Assembly: GCA_015956445.1 (NCBI GenBank)
Contig: WIUZ02000008.1
Span: forward strand, 1,612,001 to 1,676,000
Origin: Thelephora terrestris
Lineage: Eukaryota > Basidiomycota > Agaricomycetes > Thelephorales > Thelephoraceae
DNA length: 64,000 bases
Direction of reading: 5' to 3'
A program made the position numbers and the translations under genes. Positions 22,486 through 33,790 of this stretch are shown in pieces (the first letter of the stretch is position 1; each line of letters starts with the position of its first letter). The notes under the pieces were generated by a model. The model had not been told where the DNA came from and made no database searches. It was given only the letters and a program-made list of their open reading frames with translations.

Positions 22486-24877
22486 CGTGGTCTGACACGC
22501 AGATTTACAGTTATGGTCATGGCCAGACAAGAACATCAAGTCCAGCATCTACGTTTATCGTCTCTTCTGGCATGTATTTTTAGTATAGCCTCGTTCATAC
22601 CTTCGTCGATCGCCTTTGTGCCCTCCACGCTTTCTACTTTCCACTTCCTAATGTACGATCGTTACATACTTGCTCTATAGACGGGTTGCCACAGTCCTAA
22701 CGTCTCAGATGGGGTGATCAACGGCCTAGAGCGAGTCGGACCCCAAGCTTCCCCTTTGCCCAGAAACCCCAGCGGCGCTGTGCTGTTGCAGGGATGAGGG
22801 TGTTTGGTAATTCATTCACGCACGTTGCGGTATTCTTCACCGGAGTCCATCTGCAGGCCTGGCAACAACCGGGGACCGGCTTCAGAATAGCTAGACCTGG
22901 AACGGGAACCCTTATTTTCCGTACCATACCGTACAGGGACCTTTCAAATACTTACCTCGTACAAGGTTCTAGAATAAAATTACGTTCAGTGATCACCGGT
23001 CAGGTTTCAGGTTGCAGGACTTACCGTTTCCCAGGTGCTTGCTTGCCAACTTCAACTCTCACCAACCTCAACGTAATCCTTCTCCGAGACTGAAACGCTA
23101 CATGCAACGTTGATGTGACTTGGGTGCGCATATACATGACGTGCGTCTTGGGTGTTCACCAAGCCCCCATACTCCCCCGATTTTAGAATTGTAGGATTTA
23201 CGCCGTTTCCATTCTTGCTGGAATCCTGCCGCTGTCGTTTGTCGGCCGGGGACGTCCGCCTTGCCATAAAAGGAAGCAACATTGACACGTCGGTTACTCC
23301 CGCCTTCCATCTGTCGTCCACTTTCCCTCGTCGTGCAGCATGGCGTTAGCCCTCCGGAGAGCCTCTGGCTATGGCTGGACCACTTCTGGGAACCCTTGGA
23401 CCTTCTGGTGAACTTTTGCCGATACATCGGCTTACTGCGCGCCCACACTAATGTCAAAGTGTAAATGATCTCAGCCACACAAAAGGGGAACACCATCTTG
23501 GGCATTTCATGGCCTCTGTCCCTTCATAACATGGCTTTGTTTCATCACGGTCATCTTCAATTTGATACCCGGTGGTTATTTAAAAGATGGCAGGCCTGAT
23601 ATGAATGCCCGTGGATGGCGGAATCTCGATGAGTGGCGGAATCCCGTCACCGAAACGGGGAAAGCAATACTATTTTACGAATCACCTTTGAGGTGACCCA
23701 CAACCACTTGGTGCTCCGTGAGAGAGGATGTCTCTCCCTTCCCATCGTTTGCCGTTTCAAACAGCCCGGATCGTTCCTGGAAGGTAAGCAGCCCCCTTAC
23801 GTAGCTTACGAGCAGTGGCTTCGTCGCCGCATCTTGATCCACGGTATCCCTCGGTCAGCGGGGACTTGATGGGAAAGATCTTGTACGGCGGGCACTCCCA
23901 CAGACAGATTTCCTTTGTCTTTCCGTCTGGATCTGATGCACTGTTCTGTACACACGTTGCAGGATCCGTGTGCCCTCGAAATGCGGTCGGGCGCCGGCTA
24001 CACGATTCGAGGGACGTCACAAACCCGTCAGGCACTGAACTGGGTTATGGGGTGGTTAACTATAGAGCCGACGGGCATAACCTCCTCACCTTCACAATAA
24101 GCTGACCGGAATTTGATCGTTCAACTGGAACAAGACCTGAAAACCATGAGAGATCCCGTACAGCCGCCAGTTGCGCCTCCTATTCCCAATAGTGCTTACT
24201 GTCACCCGGTCGGATTTTTTTTCAGCGTCCTAAATCAAAGAGAAGAGACACTCGATTTTCCCCCCTTCGCCGAAACAGGCAGGAAGCGTGTGGCAGGATG
24301 TGGGCGTGCGTTTGGTTTTACTTGGCTGTCGGACGGTGGATTAGAGCTGGCCGTTTCATCTTGGTCCTCGCCCCTCCCCCTCGCTAGTACCAGAATGGCG
24401 TCGAGGAACACATAGATCAGCGACCACGCAGTTGGCAAGCGAGCAACTTTCCCGACGTTTAGGCCTAGGCGACAGAATCAAGGTTCCATTCAACTTATCA
24501 GAAAACAACCATTATGGAAAACACGACCCAGCGTGCAGGCTGTTTGTGGGCGATCTATACAGGTTAAAAAGCTCTCAGGTGTGCACAAACGCTTTACGCC
24601 ACAACACCTTTCCGCCCTCCTCCCCTTACCCCGGCGCATGTACCCCCGCAGAAAATCCCCCTCTCAGGATATCGAGTCCCTTCAAGGACAGCCGACGGCA
24701 CTGGCGAGGCAAGTCGAGTCGGAATGTCTAGATCGAGTCGGGCTTTTGGTGCATTCTGGGGACCAGGATTCTGGGACCTGATCGCTCAAAGGGGACCATC
24801 GGCTGTGATCGTTTTCTTCTCTCTTTGAGCTCCTTCGCAAACAGGAAGACGTACTGATGCTCCATCCAATACTCTAG
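22486..24877. other. 2.4-kb spacer before zinc-finger gene
   Basis: Several frames are open for 60-100 codons on both strands but none matches a family I know, and codon use is not consistent. The last few hundred bases (24,430-24,877) probably contain the promoter and the unresolved first exon(s) of the zinc-finger gene. No transposon ends seen. Confidence 0.4.
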
Positions 24878-26161
24878 GCTGACGATCCATGGCGAAGGGG
24901 ATGAGGTGAAAACGGACACGGCGTCACAACCTGGGCCGTCGCGCTCCGCTGCGGTTCCCACAGACCGGCTTGAGCTTCCGCATCCCCGTTATCCAACCAC
25001 GAGCCGGCCAACGCTCAACCTACAACACCGCGAAAGCAATCTCAGGTCCAACCCAAAGTGAGGGCATTTCCACGAAAGCTTATCGTACATAAACGTTTCT
25101 GACATGAAAGAACGTTTTCAAGCTCACGTCTCCCATCTCGATCGTCCACTCCTGTGACGGGACCGACGCCGCTGTTTGGCCAATCAACAACGACAGCGAC
25201 GTATTTTACCGGCTCCCTTACGGCAGCGTCTCAGATGAGTTTGAATACAGACCACTTGTTAGTCGCATACAAGCCACCACCGAAGACTCTCCGGCCCAGC
25301 GCATCAGAGGTCTACTTGCGTCACCCCCTTCAAAGGTCCGATAGTTCGCCAGCACCAACGCCTGGGTTACCGTGAGTGAGCGAGGCATATAGTACGCTCG
25401 TTGCTCATCTGCCTCACCCTCTAGAAATTCTGAGCCCGAAAGAAGAAGCACGGTTCCGAGGTGAATACAGCTCCGGTTTCCTACACTCTCTCTGAGGTGG
25501 TTGATGCTCCATCAGATACGAGGCGCGTGGTGGAACGAGGCGATCGTCACCGTCCTACGCTTCTTCCAGCAGCGATTTTCTATCTGTAACGAGCCACGAT
25601 GACGATGAGAGGTCTGTAGAGAAGAGTTCTCCGGAACCAAGTGCCCCGACTTCTGGCGCGACCGCAGAGGCCAATCCCTGGGATCAATATGTGGAAAAGC
25701 TCGGTGTCTCAAAATACCAATGTACATATGTTGCGGCTGGAGAAAGGGAACCCTGCGGCCAGCGCGGGGACAAGCGACATCTTGTCACAAGACACATCAA
25801 GGCTGTTCATTTGAGGATTAGGTGCGCTAAGGAGCGGTGATATGGCCATGGATCGTGGACACTGAGAAGGTTTTGATTCCCAGGCCTTTTAAGTGTACTT
25901 ACTGCGAAAGGAGCTTTCCGAGCAACTCCGGATTGGAGACGCACATCAACACACAGTGAGTTGTATTTACAGAACGCTACTGATCATCTTTTAACTTCAA
26001 ATAGCACAGGAGAGACACCCTATGTGTGTCCGTTCTGTCAACGGGGGTTTGCGGATCGGGCAGGATTGCATAGACACAAAGTGAAAGAACATGATTACCA
26101 ACCGAGGAGCAGACGCTCGCAACCGGTATTCATGCCACCCGAGATCCATCCACATGGCTGA
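24878..26161 (+). CDS. C2H2 zinc-finger protein, 5' end unresolved
   Basis: Exons that close in phase: 24878-25057, 25111-25371, 25425-25460, 25516-25821, 25884-25955 and 26005-26161, together about 337 codons. The upstream start exon is not settled: the first listed exon has no in-frame ATG, and its acceptor needs a phase-2 partner that I could not identify. The N-terminal part is Ser/Thr/Pro-rich and probably disordered. The C-terminal part has one atypical finger (C-x10-C, then a His pair in HLVTRHIKAVH) followed by two classical fingers, FKCTYC...HINTH and YVCPFC...HKVKEH, joined by the TGETP linker. A DNA-binding nuclear regulator is likely. No target can be read. The fingers sit at the extreme C terminus. 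Confidence 0.72.
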
Positions 26162-26533
26162 TCTGGGCGTTCCCCCGGGTGTAGTTGGTGTGCGTTCCCC
26201 GCATCGTCTTGTTCGCTGTTCTTTTGTAAGGATATTGTTATGTATACGTACTCTTCGCTAATGATTAATGACCATTAGAGATATCGTGTCTGCGGTGTGT
26301 GATAAGTGTGGCCGGAGATGGCCGCGAACACATCCAGGATAGTCCGTGCGAATCGGATGATAGCCTATGACAATCGGAACCCGCGTCCTCGGAGGAATCA
26401 GTATGAATGGGCTCCTTTGGCTCCCGGCGTTCCAATTGCGGGGCGCTGCACCAACTTCAATCCTCCGCACATGAGATCCTTTAAAAAGCCAAGGCGTACC
26501 GGTCCCGGTTCCCTTCTAACCCCCCCTCCAGCA
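26162..26533. other. short spacer between zinc-finger and cyclin genes
   Basis: 372 bp holding a 3' UTR and the cyclin promoter, with a pyrimidine-rich tract just before the cyclin ATG. Nothing else supported. Confidence 0.4.
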
Positions 26534-27561
26534 ATGTCGTTCCTACATCCCGCATCGCTTCTCCATCCCACCTACCATTCCTCTTCCCTCCTCTACGCCT
26601 TAGCACATACCAAAGTTGATTGCCACATCATCGGTAAGTAGATCAGTGACTACACCTCCCGTGAAGCCTCCTAACCGCCACTTTTTCACAGAGCATTTCG
26701 TTCGTTGCACAACAGACGCTGTAGACTATGCGATGGGCCGGGGATCTTCCTCAGATCTTAGAGTTCGAAGAGGCCCTAGATCTCCGCTCCACACGGCCTT
26801 CGCAGAGTGCGCCACACGCGTTATCCAGAGATCTCAAGTAACGCTACCCATCATCTTGGTGGCTCTCGTATACATCGAACGTGCGAGACCACACCTATTC
26901 GTCGAATTGGAGCAGTGGGCTTGCGAGCGCATTTTCCTTGGTGCTTTGGTCGTCGCCTCGAAGGTCAGTGATGATTTTACTGTCAGACGTGGCGCCTTTT
27001 TACTGATCAATCTTTCGATCGGCCATTCTTTAGTATGTCAACGATGCATCACCGAAGAATACCTATTGGGCAGCGTGGACCGGACTGTTCGGAAAGCGCG
27101 ATATCGGCCGCGTAGAACGGGAGTTTCTCGATGTCCTCGACTGGGAGCTCTCCCTCCACGAATCCGACATAATTGCGCAGCACAACCTGCTCCTTACCGC
27201 CACTCGGATCACACAGCCCCACGCATTTCATCATCACCGACATCATCCGCGTGCCCGACATGCCACGCGTCGATCCTCCACATTCGACTTTGATAACGAC
27301 TCGGACTGGAGCGACAGCGAGGGGGAATCTTCCTCATCAGAGTCCGATGTGGCCCCTCGGACGCCCGTTCAAGGCCACGGTCCGCAGGATCCTCGGGAAC
27401 GCCGAGTCCCCTCTCCAAGTTTCGTAATGTATGACACAAGGACAAGTCAAAAGCGCCCACACTTGAGGATTAGTTGTTCGACCATGCCTCATCCGTCCCT
27501 CCAACTTGAGTTACCAGATCCCATCGATTCCATCGCTTTTGTCCCCACCCATGTGTTTTGA
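26534..27561 (+). CDS. PCL/Pho80-type cyclin
   Basis: Three exons (26534-26633, 26692-26963, 27034-27561) give 299 aa. The cyclin-box core matches the Pho80/PCL group that activates Pho85-type CDKs: LPIILVALVYIERAR, CERIFLGALVVASKYVND, YWAAWTGLFGKRDIGRVE and FLDVLDWELSLHESDI. The VASK/YVND junction is created exactly at the second intron. The C-terminal 130 residues are low complexity, with a His-rich patch (AFHHHRHHPRARHATRR) followed by an acidic Ser/Asp/Glu patch, and end without a recognisable domain. The partner kinase and pathway (cell cycle or phosphate sensing) cannot be told from the sequence. Confidence 0.88.
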
Positions 27562-28114
27562 ACACTAAAAATTCTAGGAGCTTCTTCATCTTGCACGCCA
27601 CATAAATTTCCCATCTTGTATTAACACCATCCAATCACGTGTATGTTGTATACCTGTAATTTGTACTTTTCCGAATCTGAGATGGTAGTTATCTGTTATC
27701 CTGCCACGTAGAAGTAAACTGGGTCAATGATTCTTGTTTTCCAGCACTCGACTTATGGCATGTCCCAGGAGTGTGATTGACCATCAAAGTTTCTCCACGC
27801 ATCGATCATCCGTGGAACTTGGACCTCAGACAAGTGCAACACTTCTCCGGTCACCAGTCAGCCTGAATCACTCCGGCGACCTGATCTTTGCAGGGGCTGA
27901 TTCTCCTGACTCGGAAGGACTGGAGGGATTCCGTACGCCTATCGGCCCGGCCCATATTAATACCGGTGGCGCGGGGGAGCCTCCTCGACGGGTTTCCCCT
28001 TTACGGTTTCTCAGTGTTCAATGATTATGAGGGCTCCAGAAGCGGGTACATCTAACGCCTCCTGTCCGTCTTTCTCTTCATTTATCTTTCGGTCCTGAAC
28101 GGTCATCTGGTCAA
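27562..28114. other. spacer between cyclin and GH5 genes
   Basis: About 550 bp. One plus-strand frame is open from 27734 to 28024, but it lacks homology that I know and any splice link to the GH5 gene. Confidence 0.4.
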
Positions 28115-29840
28115 ATGACTACGTGCCTCAGGATATCGGGCGCTAAAATCGTCGATGGCGACGGCAAGGAGATCATCCTTCGTGGTGCTGGTCTTGGTGG
28201 ATGGATGAAGTGAGCGTTCCGTTATACCCGTTCGAATCTATTGGAAAATTCATAACGGACGGGGTTACCTTGATAGCATGGAGAACTTTATTATTGGTGA
28301 ATCTCCCGCGAAGTATCGTCCGTCCCCCTTCTGGGAGTACTGATCGTTTGTATAGGATATCCCGGATGTGAATTCCAGATCCGAGAGGCACTCGCCGAGT
28401 CCATCGGAAAGGAGCACTCTGAATATTTCTTCGATCAGGTGTGCAAGATAAGGCTTCTCTATCCTCTGGTAACTGAACTTTGTTGTGGTGTAGTTCCTAG
28501 AGGCATTCTTCCAGGACGCGGATGCTGCCTTCTTTGAGAGCCTTGGGCTAAACTGCATTCGTCTCCCACTCAATTATCGTCACTTTGAAGGTAAGAGCCA
28601 CCCTACTGCGTTCCGTTTTCTTATCTGAACACCAAGTAATATCTTAGATGATCAGAACCCCCGGGTTCTGAAGCAAGAGGGGTTCAAACACCTCGATCGG
28701 GTAATTGGCCTCTGCGCCAACCACGGAATCTATACGATTCTCGACCTGCACACCGCTCCCGGTGGTCAAAACACTGACTGGCATTCCGACAACGGAGGAC
28801 ACATCGCCAACTTCTGGAACTACAAGGACCACCAGGACCGGGTGATTTGGTTGTGGGAGCAACTCGCCAACCGCTACAAAAACAACACTTGGATCGCAGG
28901 TTACAACCCTCTCAACGAACCCACCGAACCCAAACACATCCGCCTTGTCGAATACTACGATCGTCTCTACGACGCGATCAGGAAGATCGACGATCGCCAC
29001 ATCCTGTTCTTGGATGGGAACACTTTTGCAACCGATTTCACCCACTTCACTGACGAATACGTGAAGAAATGGGAGAATACGTCTTATTCGATTCACGATT
29101 ACTCCCAGTTTGGCTTCCCTTCCTCACCGGAAAAGTATGTCGGCAGCGAGGACCAGGTCAAAATTCTCACAGAGGCGTATCGGAAGAAGAGGGAGTGGTT
29201 GGATAGGCGTGGATTGTGCGTGTGGAACGGCGAATGGGGTCCGGTTTATGCGAGAAAGGAGTACGATGGTGATGCCACTAACGAAATAAACTCATCTCGA
29301 AATCACGTCCTCAAGGATCAGCTCGCCGCCTACAACAAAGTTCGTGCTCCTCTATGGAACTCTAGATGTTTCTTCGACTGAGACTCGCATATCCAGGACC
29401 GTCTCAGCTGGTCGATCTGGCTATACAAGGATATCGGATTCCAGGGCATGGTCTATGTCTCTCCAGAAACACCATACATGATCCTCTTCAAAGACTTCCT
29501 CGCTCGCAAACACCGCCTTGCCGTCGACGCGTGGGGCGCAGACGACCACCATGTCAGAAAAGTCTACCAACCCCTCTACGATCACGTTATCCAAGAAATC
29601 CCACCCGAGTACCGAGAACTGTACCCATCACCAGTCTGGAGGCTCGAGGACAGGATCGCGAGGTTGAGCAGGAATATTCTTATCTCCGAATTCCTCGTTC
29701 AGGAATGGGCAGATCACTTCAAGCAGCTGACTAGAGAGGATATTAAGGCCCTTGCGTGGAGTTTCTCCTTTGAGAACTGCTTACACAGGGACGCTCTGAA
29801 TGAGGCGTTGAAGAACGCTTTGCAACCGGCGGACGGATGA
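28115..29840 (+). CDS. glycoside hydrolase family 5 glucosidase
   Basis: Six exons (28115-28209, 28277-28296, 28356-28438, 28494-28590, 28648-29339, 29397-29840) give 476 aa. The start is LRGAGLGGWMNMENF, typical of GH5 enzymes. Next come NCIRLPLNYRHF, ILDLHTAPGGQNTDWHSD, GYNPLNEPTEP with acid/base Glu189, SIHDYSQFGFPS, and VWNGEWGPVY with nucleophile Glu294, so both catalytic residues are intact. There is no signal peptide, unlike secreted exo-beta-1,3-glucanases, so an intracellular glucosidase (for example on steryl or lipid glucosides, as known for some basidiomycete GH5 enzymes) is possible but only inferred. The 20-nt second exon codes the end of WMN-MENFII. The gene is convergent with MID1, with a 177-bp gap. 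Confidence 0.88.
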
Positions 29841-30017
29841 ACGTAGACTTTCGAGTGCATTGTGGGGAAGGGTTGGAATCGATGTAGAGATAACAGCTGG
29901 ATTAACCTTATAAAAGTGTACTTGTAACTTAGCACAACATGCCGTAAGAATAACAATATATGTATGTATGCGGATATCCGAATTCTAGGTGCACGAGATA
30001 GTGACAAACAACAGGGG

Positions 30018-31497
30018 TCAGCCTGAGTTACACCAAACGTTTCCGAACACGTCCTGGGATACACCAGTAAGACCCTTCCCTTCCACCCCCACATCTCCGC
30101 TATCAATGAAACCCACCCCATAGCTGTTGGCTGCATTGAAAGCTTTCAATGGACACTGAAATCCCACATGATACGGACACGCCCTATCCGTGGCCTGGCA
30201 TGTCTCCAGACACGGTAAAAGTTCGACGAACCCTCCATCCACCTGAGGAAAATTGGGATTCCTTGGTTGCCCCGTCGGACTCGCCAAAGCCGTCGTAAGG
30301 CTTGGATCCCTCCCGAGCGACGATTCATCCGCCCTCGGCTCCCCACACCGCGGGAACGAGACCGCGCACAGCCATCGCCGGTATTCGCGCTGGCAGTCCG
30401 CGCAGGTTTGTATGGGAGAGTAGATGTCTCGTCCACATCCGATGATGGTCAGTGAAGCGGTGAAGTTTGCAATGTATTGTTGAAGGGGGTCGGTTATTTG
30501 GGTGGGGAGATTTGAGGAGTTATAGGTCGTGTCGGAATTTGGGGGTGCGGGGAGCGGTACCGCCCACGACACTCCTGGACAGTAGGATAAACCGTCGACC
30601 AGAGGACAACTGAACGAAGCTGTATTTTATAATTCCGGATGAGAACCGAGGAAGCATTGAACCGTATTGAGACATATACTGACTTGATTTCGTAGTGAAA
30701 TATAGTGGGCCGCTGACGTCTCTATTATCTTGTGATATGAAAGCCGAGTAGTTCGTTCCTGGTGTGAGGCCCTCGACAAGCCACTTCCATCTCCACCCTT
30801 CAGTTTCGTCCCTGATCCAATTCGTCTGGCTCTTGACCGTCCCGGCTGAACTCGTCTTCATCAAAGCACACGAAGATTGCGTTAACAGTCCAGAAGCCGA
30901 GCTCGTCTCGACTATGGTAAGATTGAACTGAGGGGTAGAAGAAGGCTGGGATGCTGAAAATGGCGCCTGGACGGTGGGTAGGGTGTAATTTGGGAAACTG
31001 GGCTGTGTGACTTGGATGCTTTCGAAAGGGGAGGAGAAGAATACTGCCTGGGTCCCGGTCGAGTCACCAAACAACAGTCCATTTTGACCAAGGTATTGGT
31101 GGGTTGGCTGCCCCGGATCCGTCGAAGCTCCAACTTCGTATGTCGTCTGGCCGGTGTTCGTGATCGCCAGCGTTCCACCTTGAATGATCGACCCAGCCCA
31201 ACTCCCAAGTCCCTCTTCGAGCGTAATCTCGAAAACGTCCTGTGTACCGACGTTGTTTTCCGTCGGAGTCCCAGTTGAGCTATTCGTAAGGATTACGCTC
31301 GGAGTTGTGCCTGCTGGATTCCCGCACAACGCAACGGTAATCACAACGGTTCCGTCGTAAGAGGGTATAGTCAAGGTAGAAGCTGAAGAGAATATCGAGA
31401 GCGCATCAAGGCTGAGTTGCTGCTGCTGTTGTGTGTCCGCGACGTAGAGAACGAGGGAGAGAAGAGCGAGCGGAAGTGGATGACAGCGCTGAAGCAT
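30018..31497 (-). CDS. MID1: stretch-activated calcium channel component Mid1
   Basis: Two exons (30684-31497, 30018-30619) give 471 aa. The protein starts with a signal peptide (LPLALLSLVLYVA). It continues with a Ser/Thr-rich, N-glycosylation-site-rich ectodomain (NSST, NYT, NLT, NYS), and ends in the cysteine-rich Mid1 region: FSCPLVDGLSYC, CADCQREYRRWLC, FPRCGEP, LPCLETCQATDRACPYHVGFQCP and a final WCNSG. In yeast Mid1 works with the Cch1 channel in calcium uptake after mating pheromone, cold or ER stress. That pairing is known for the family and is not visible here. The ATG lies only 73 bp from the SUS1 ATG on the other strand. Confidence 0.92.
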
Positions 31498-31570
31498 CGT
31501 AGTTTTCGTGACCTGACCATGATCGTTCCCGTTTAGCGCCCCTTTCTGTTCCCCACGACTTGACCGCGAT
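31498..31570. promoter_or_regulatory. 73-bp shared MID1/SUS1 promoter gap
   Basis: Both start codons are supported by clear protein families, leaving only 73 bp for two promoters. Each transcript must therefore begin very near its ATG, or the two transcription units overlap. Confidence 0.7.
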
Positions 31571-32046
31571 ATGACCGTGTCCGAAGAGCAGCTTCAATCT
31601 CTCTTCGCGCAACTTCAAAAGCGCATGGTGGACAACGGGGACTGGGATAAGTGAGACTCAAATGCTTTGTAAAGTTCGAAATTTCGTTTTGACACGCTTC
31701 GATACCGTAGGATTCTACTAACCCTCACGAGGGAACTTAACGAAGCCGGGTGGATTGACGAGGTCAAAAATCAATGTAAAGGTCAGCACCAATCTACGTT
31801 CATACTTCACGCTACAAGAATGTCGGAAATTGAACAGAGCTCGCGAAACAATCCAACCCGCCGATGTCATTCCAGGTACTTCTTGACGCAACTACACCCA
31901 TTGCCAACGGTACGCCACAAGTTGCAACGCGATACTTGCGGACCAGTTAACATCTTCACGTTCCAGAACAATTGGTCTTGTTCAAGAAGAAGGGTCTCAT
32001 CGAAGCGCTAATTCGAAAGAGCCTCGACGCGCAGGTCGAAAGTTGA
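31571..32046 (+). CDS. SUS1: SAGA/TREX-2 subunit Sus1 (ENY2)
   Basis: Four exons (31571-31650, 31711-31781, 31838-31909, 31967-32046) give 100 aa, the usual size. Family pattern: LQKRMVDNGDWDKILLTL, LNEAGWIDEVKNQCKELA, SFQVLLDATTPIAN and LIEALIRKSLDAQ, the short all-helical Sus1/ENY2 fold. The protein belongs to the SAGA deubiquitinase module and to TREX-2 at the nuclear pore, coupling transcription to mRNA export. In budding yeast SUS1 is known for a rare two-intron structure. Here three short introns split a 303-nt coding sequence. A second acceptor AG two bases into exon 3 would shift the frame and lose the SFQVLL block, so I rejected it. Confidence 0.92.
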
Positions 32047-33064
32047 CTTCCATAACCGCATCCACACCTCTCGCTCCATTAATCGCGTTCCTATTGCCAC
32101 GATTGTCCTGTCACTCTTCCTTGCCTGTATCATTTCTATCACGCCGTCGTGAGTGTTCAGACTTCGCGTTGTAACATTACCGCACGAGGAATCCAAGATG
32201 TGCATTACCCCGCATGCCAATCGTGCATCGTTCGCAACAGGTTGCAGAGTTCTCTGGTTTCCGAAAGGTGGGGTTGACCGGTCCATCGCTTAATGCAAAT
32301 GAAACCGCTCATTCGCGAGAAATAGAATATAGGGAATGTGTACTCTAGCTGGTCATATTGGCCAAGGTCCTCGACTCTTCGCTCTAAAACCACCCCCTTA
32401 CCCCGCATTTCCCCGTCGGAGAGTCCACAATCACTTGGGATTCATGTCAGAGGTGTCCATGCCCATGTCACTACAACACACTTGCCTTCTTCGCCCTCAT
32501 CGCACGTGGGTCTACTTCCACCACCGCACCGCGCAACATCCCTTCCCAACCCTGCGCATACGTCCCGTCGGTAACGTCTAACTCCTGGAGGAAGAAATTC
32601 AAGCGTCATTGCTGAAAGACGCGGATTCACTGTTGTGCCGCCCGCCCACCCACAAAACACGAAAACAAGAACCAAAACTCTCACCTTGTCCACCCTCCTG
32701 CCCTGTCCCTGCCTAAAAACGGCCCATGAGTGCGAAAACAAGGGGCCTGCCCTTTGCCGATGACTCAATCCACGTTCCCATAAAGTACTGGCTTCCGTCC
32801 CCGTACCTACCTTGCTGCTACGGCCCAATCCGGCGGCCTAGGGAAAAAGGAAAACGGTCAGAAACCCAAGTAGAAGTGGCGAGGCGCCTTTTGCTAGCCT
32901 ATTAATTGGTGACGTGATAATGGATCACTCAATTTCGCGCTTCTCCAAGCGGGCCGTTCATCGACCCCGAGAAGGGGAGCAGTCACGCACCTTAAAGCGG
33001 CACTGCAGCCCGGCCGCTATGGGTGCAGCTTACAACGAAAGATAACGCACGCGAGAGGGCCGAG
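32047..33064. other. spacer after SUS1
   Basis: About 1 kb, C-rich on the plus strand around 32,380-32,700. No gene supported on either strand. A 128-codon minus-strand frame (32442-32828) has no recognisable features. Confidence 0.45.
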
Positions 33065-33475
33065 ACTTACCTCGAGTTGTGGGTACTCACCTTACAGGTA
33101 CTTGCCTTACGAACTGACTTCTTATAGGTACACGCTTTACAGACTGACCTTCGATGGTAATCACTTGTAAGTAATCACTTGGAGGACCTACCTTTTACAA
33201 GTCCTCACCTTGTTGGTACTCACTTCACGGACTTACCTTCCATTACTTGCTCACCTTTAGGTACTCACTCCACGGACTTACCTCCATCAATTGCTCACCT
33301 TTAGGTACTCACTTTGTAGACTTACCTTCATATAAGTGCTCACCTTATAGGTACTCCCTTTACGGACTTACCTTCAACAGGGACTCACCTCGTAGGTACT
33401 CATTTTAGACTTACCTTCTGATAAGTACTCACCTTATGGAAACTTACTTTATGGACATGGCTCACCTACTCAATG
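33065..33475. repeat. ~15-bp-period minisatellite of 5'-splice-site-like words (minus strand)
   Basis: About 26 imperfect units of roughly 15 bp, grouped into higher-order units of about 45 bp such as GGTACTCACTT..GGACTTACCTT..TGCTCACCTTTA. Unit cores on the plus strand are ACTCACC, ACTTACC or GCTCACC, so on the minus strand they read GGTGAGT, GGTAAGT and GGTGAGC, the fungal 5' splice-site consensus. Nearest gene on that strand: the kinase that ends at 33791, so the array lies just beyond its stop codon. Confidence 0.85.
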
Positions 33476-33478
33476 CCA

Positions 33479-33691
33479 GTAGCCAAACTTCCGTTGGCTA
33501 CCACTTCGGCCGGGGGAGGCACTGTTGCCTCCCCCGTCTCCTCAGTATCATCCCTGTGGACGATGCGTCAGATCTTTGGCAAAGGACCAGAGAAAGTTAG
33601 GCTCTACCTTTTCTTCTTGAAACTCGCGGTGCATCCGCGGCGTGCACAAGCGCCAATATATTTACCTTGCCAGCCACCGGTCTACGGTGGC
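33479..33691. other. cluster of three perfect hairpins
   Basis: Stem 1: GTAGCCAA/TTGGCTAC at 33479-33501 (8 bp). Stem 2: CGGGGGAGGCA/TGCCTCCCCCG at 33511-33536 (11 bp, loop CTGT). Stem 3: GCCACCG/CGGTGGC at 33673-33691 (7 bp). All lie between the kinase stop codon and the splice-site-like array, so they would fall in the 3' UTR or terminator zone of the kinase transcript. Confidence 0.7.
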
Positions 33692-33790
33692 GGTTGCCAG
33701 GAAGAGAAGAAAAGAAATAAGGCAAAAAAATGTCCGTAACATCGAAGGCAGGGAAAAGATAACGGAGAACAGTGTTCGTCGCGCTAGGGC

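Noticed and set aside
25140-25335. Alternative frame in the zinc-finger N-terminal exon
   Set aside because: It is open and protein-like, but it meets a stop with no donor that joins it to the zinc-finger exons in phase.
33065-33475. CRISPR array
   Set aside because: Units of about 15 bp without unique spacers in a eukaryotic genome; it is a minisatellite.
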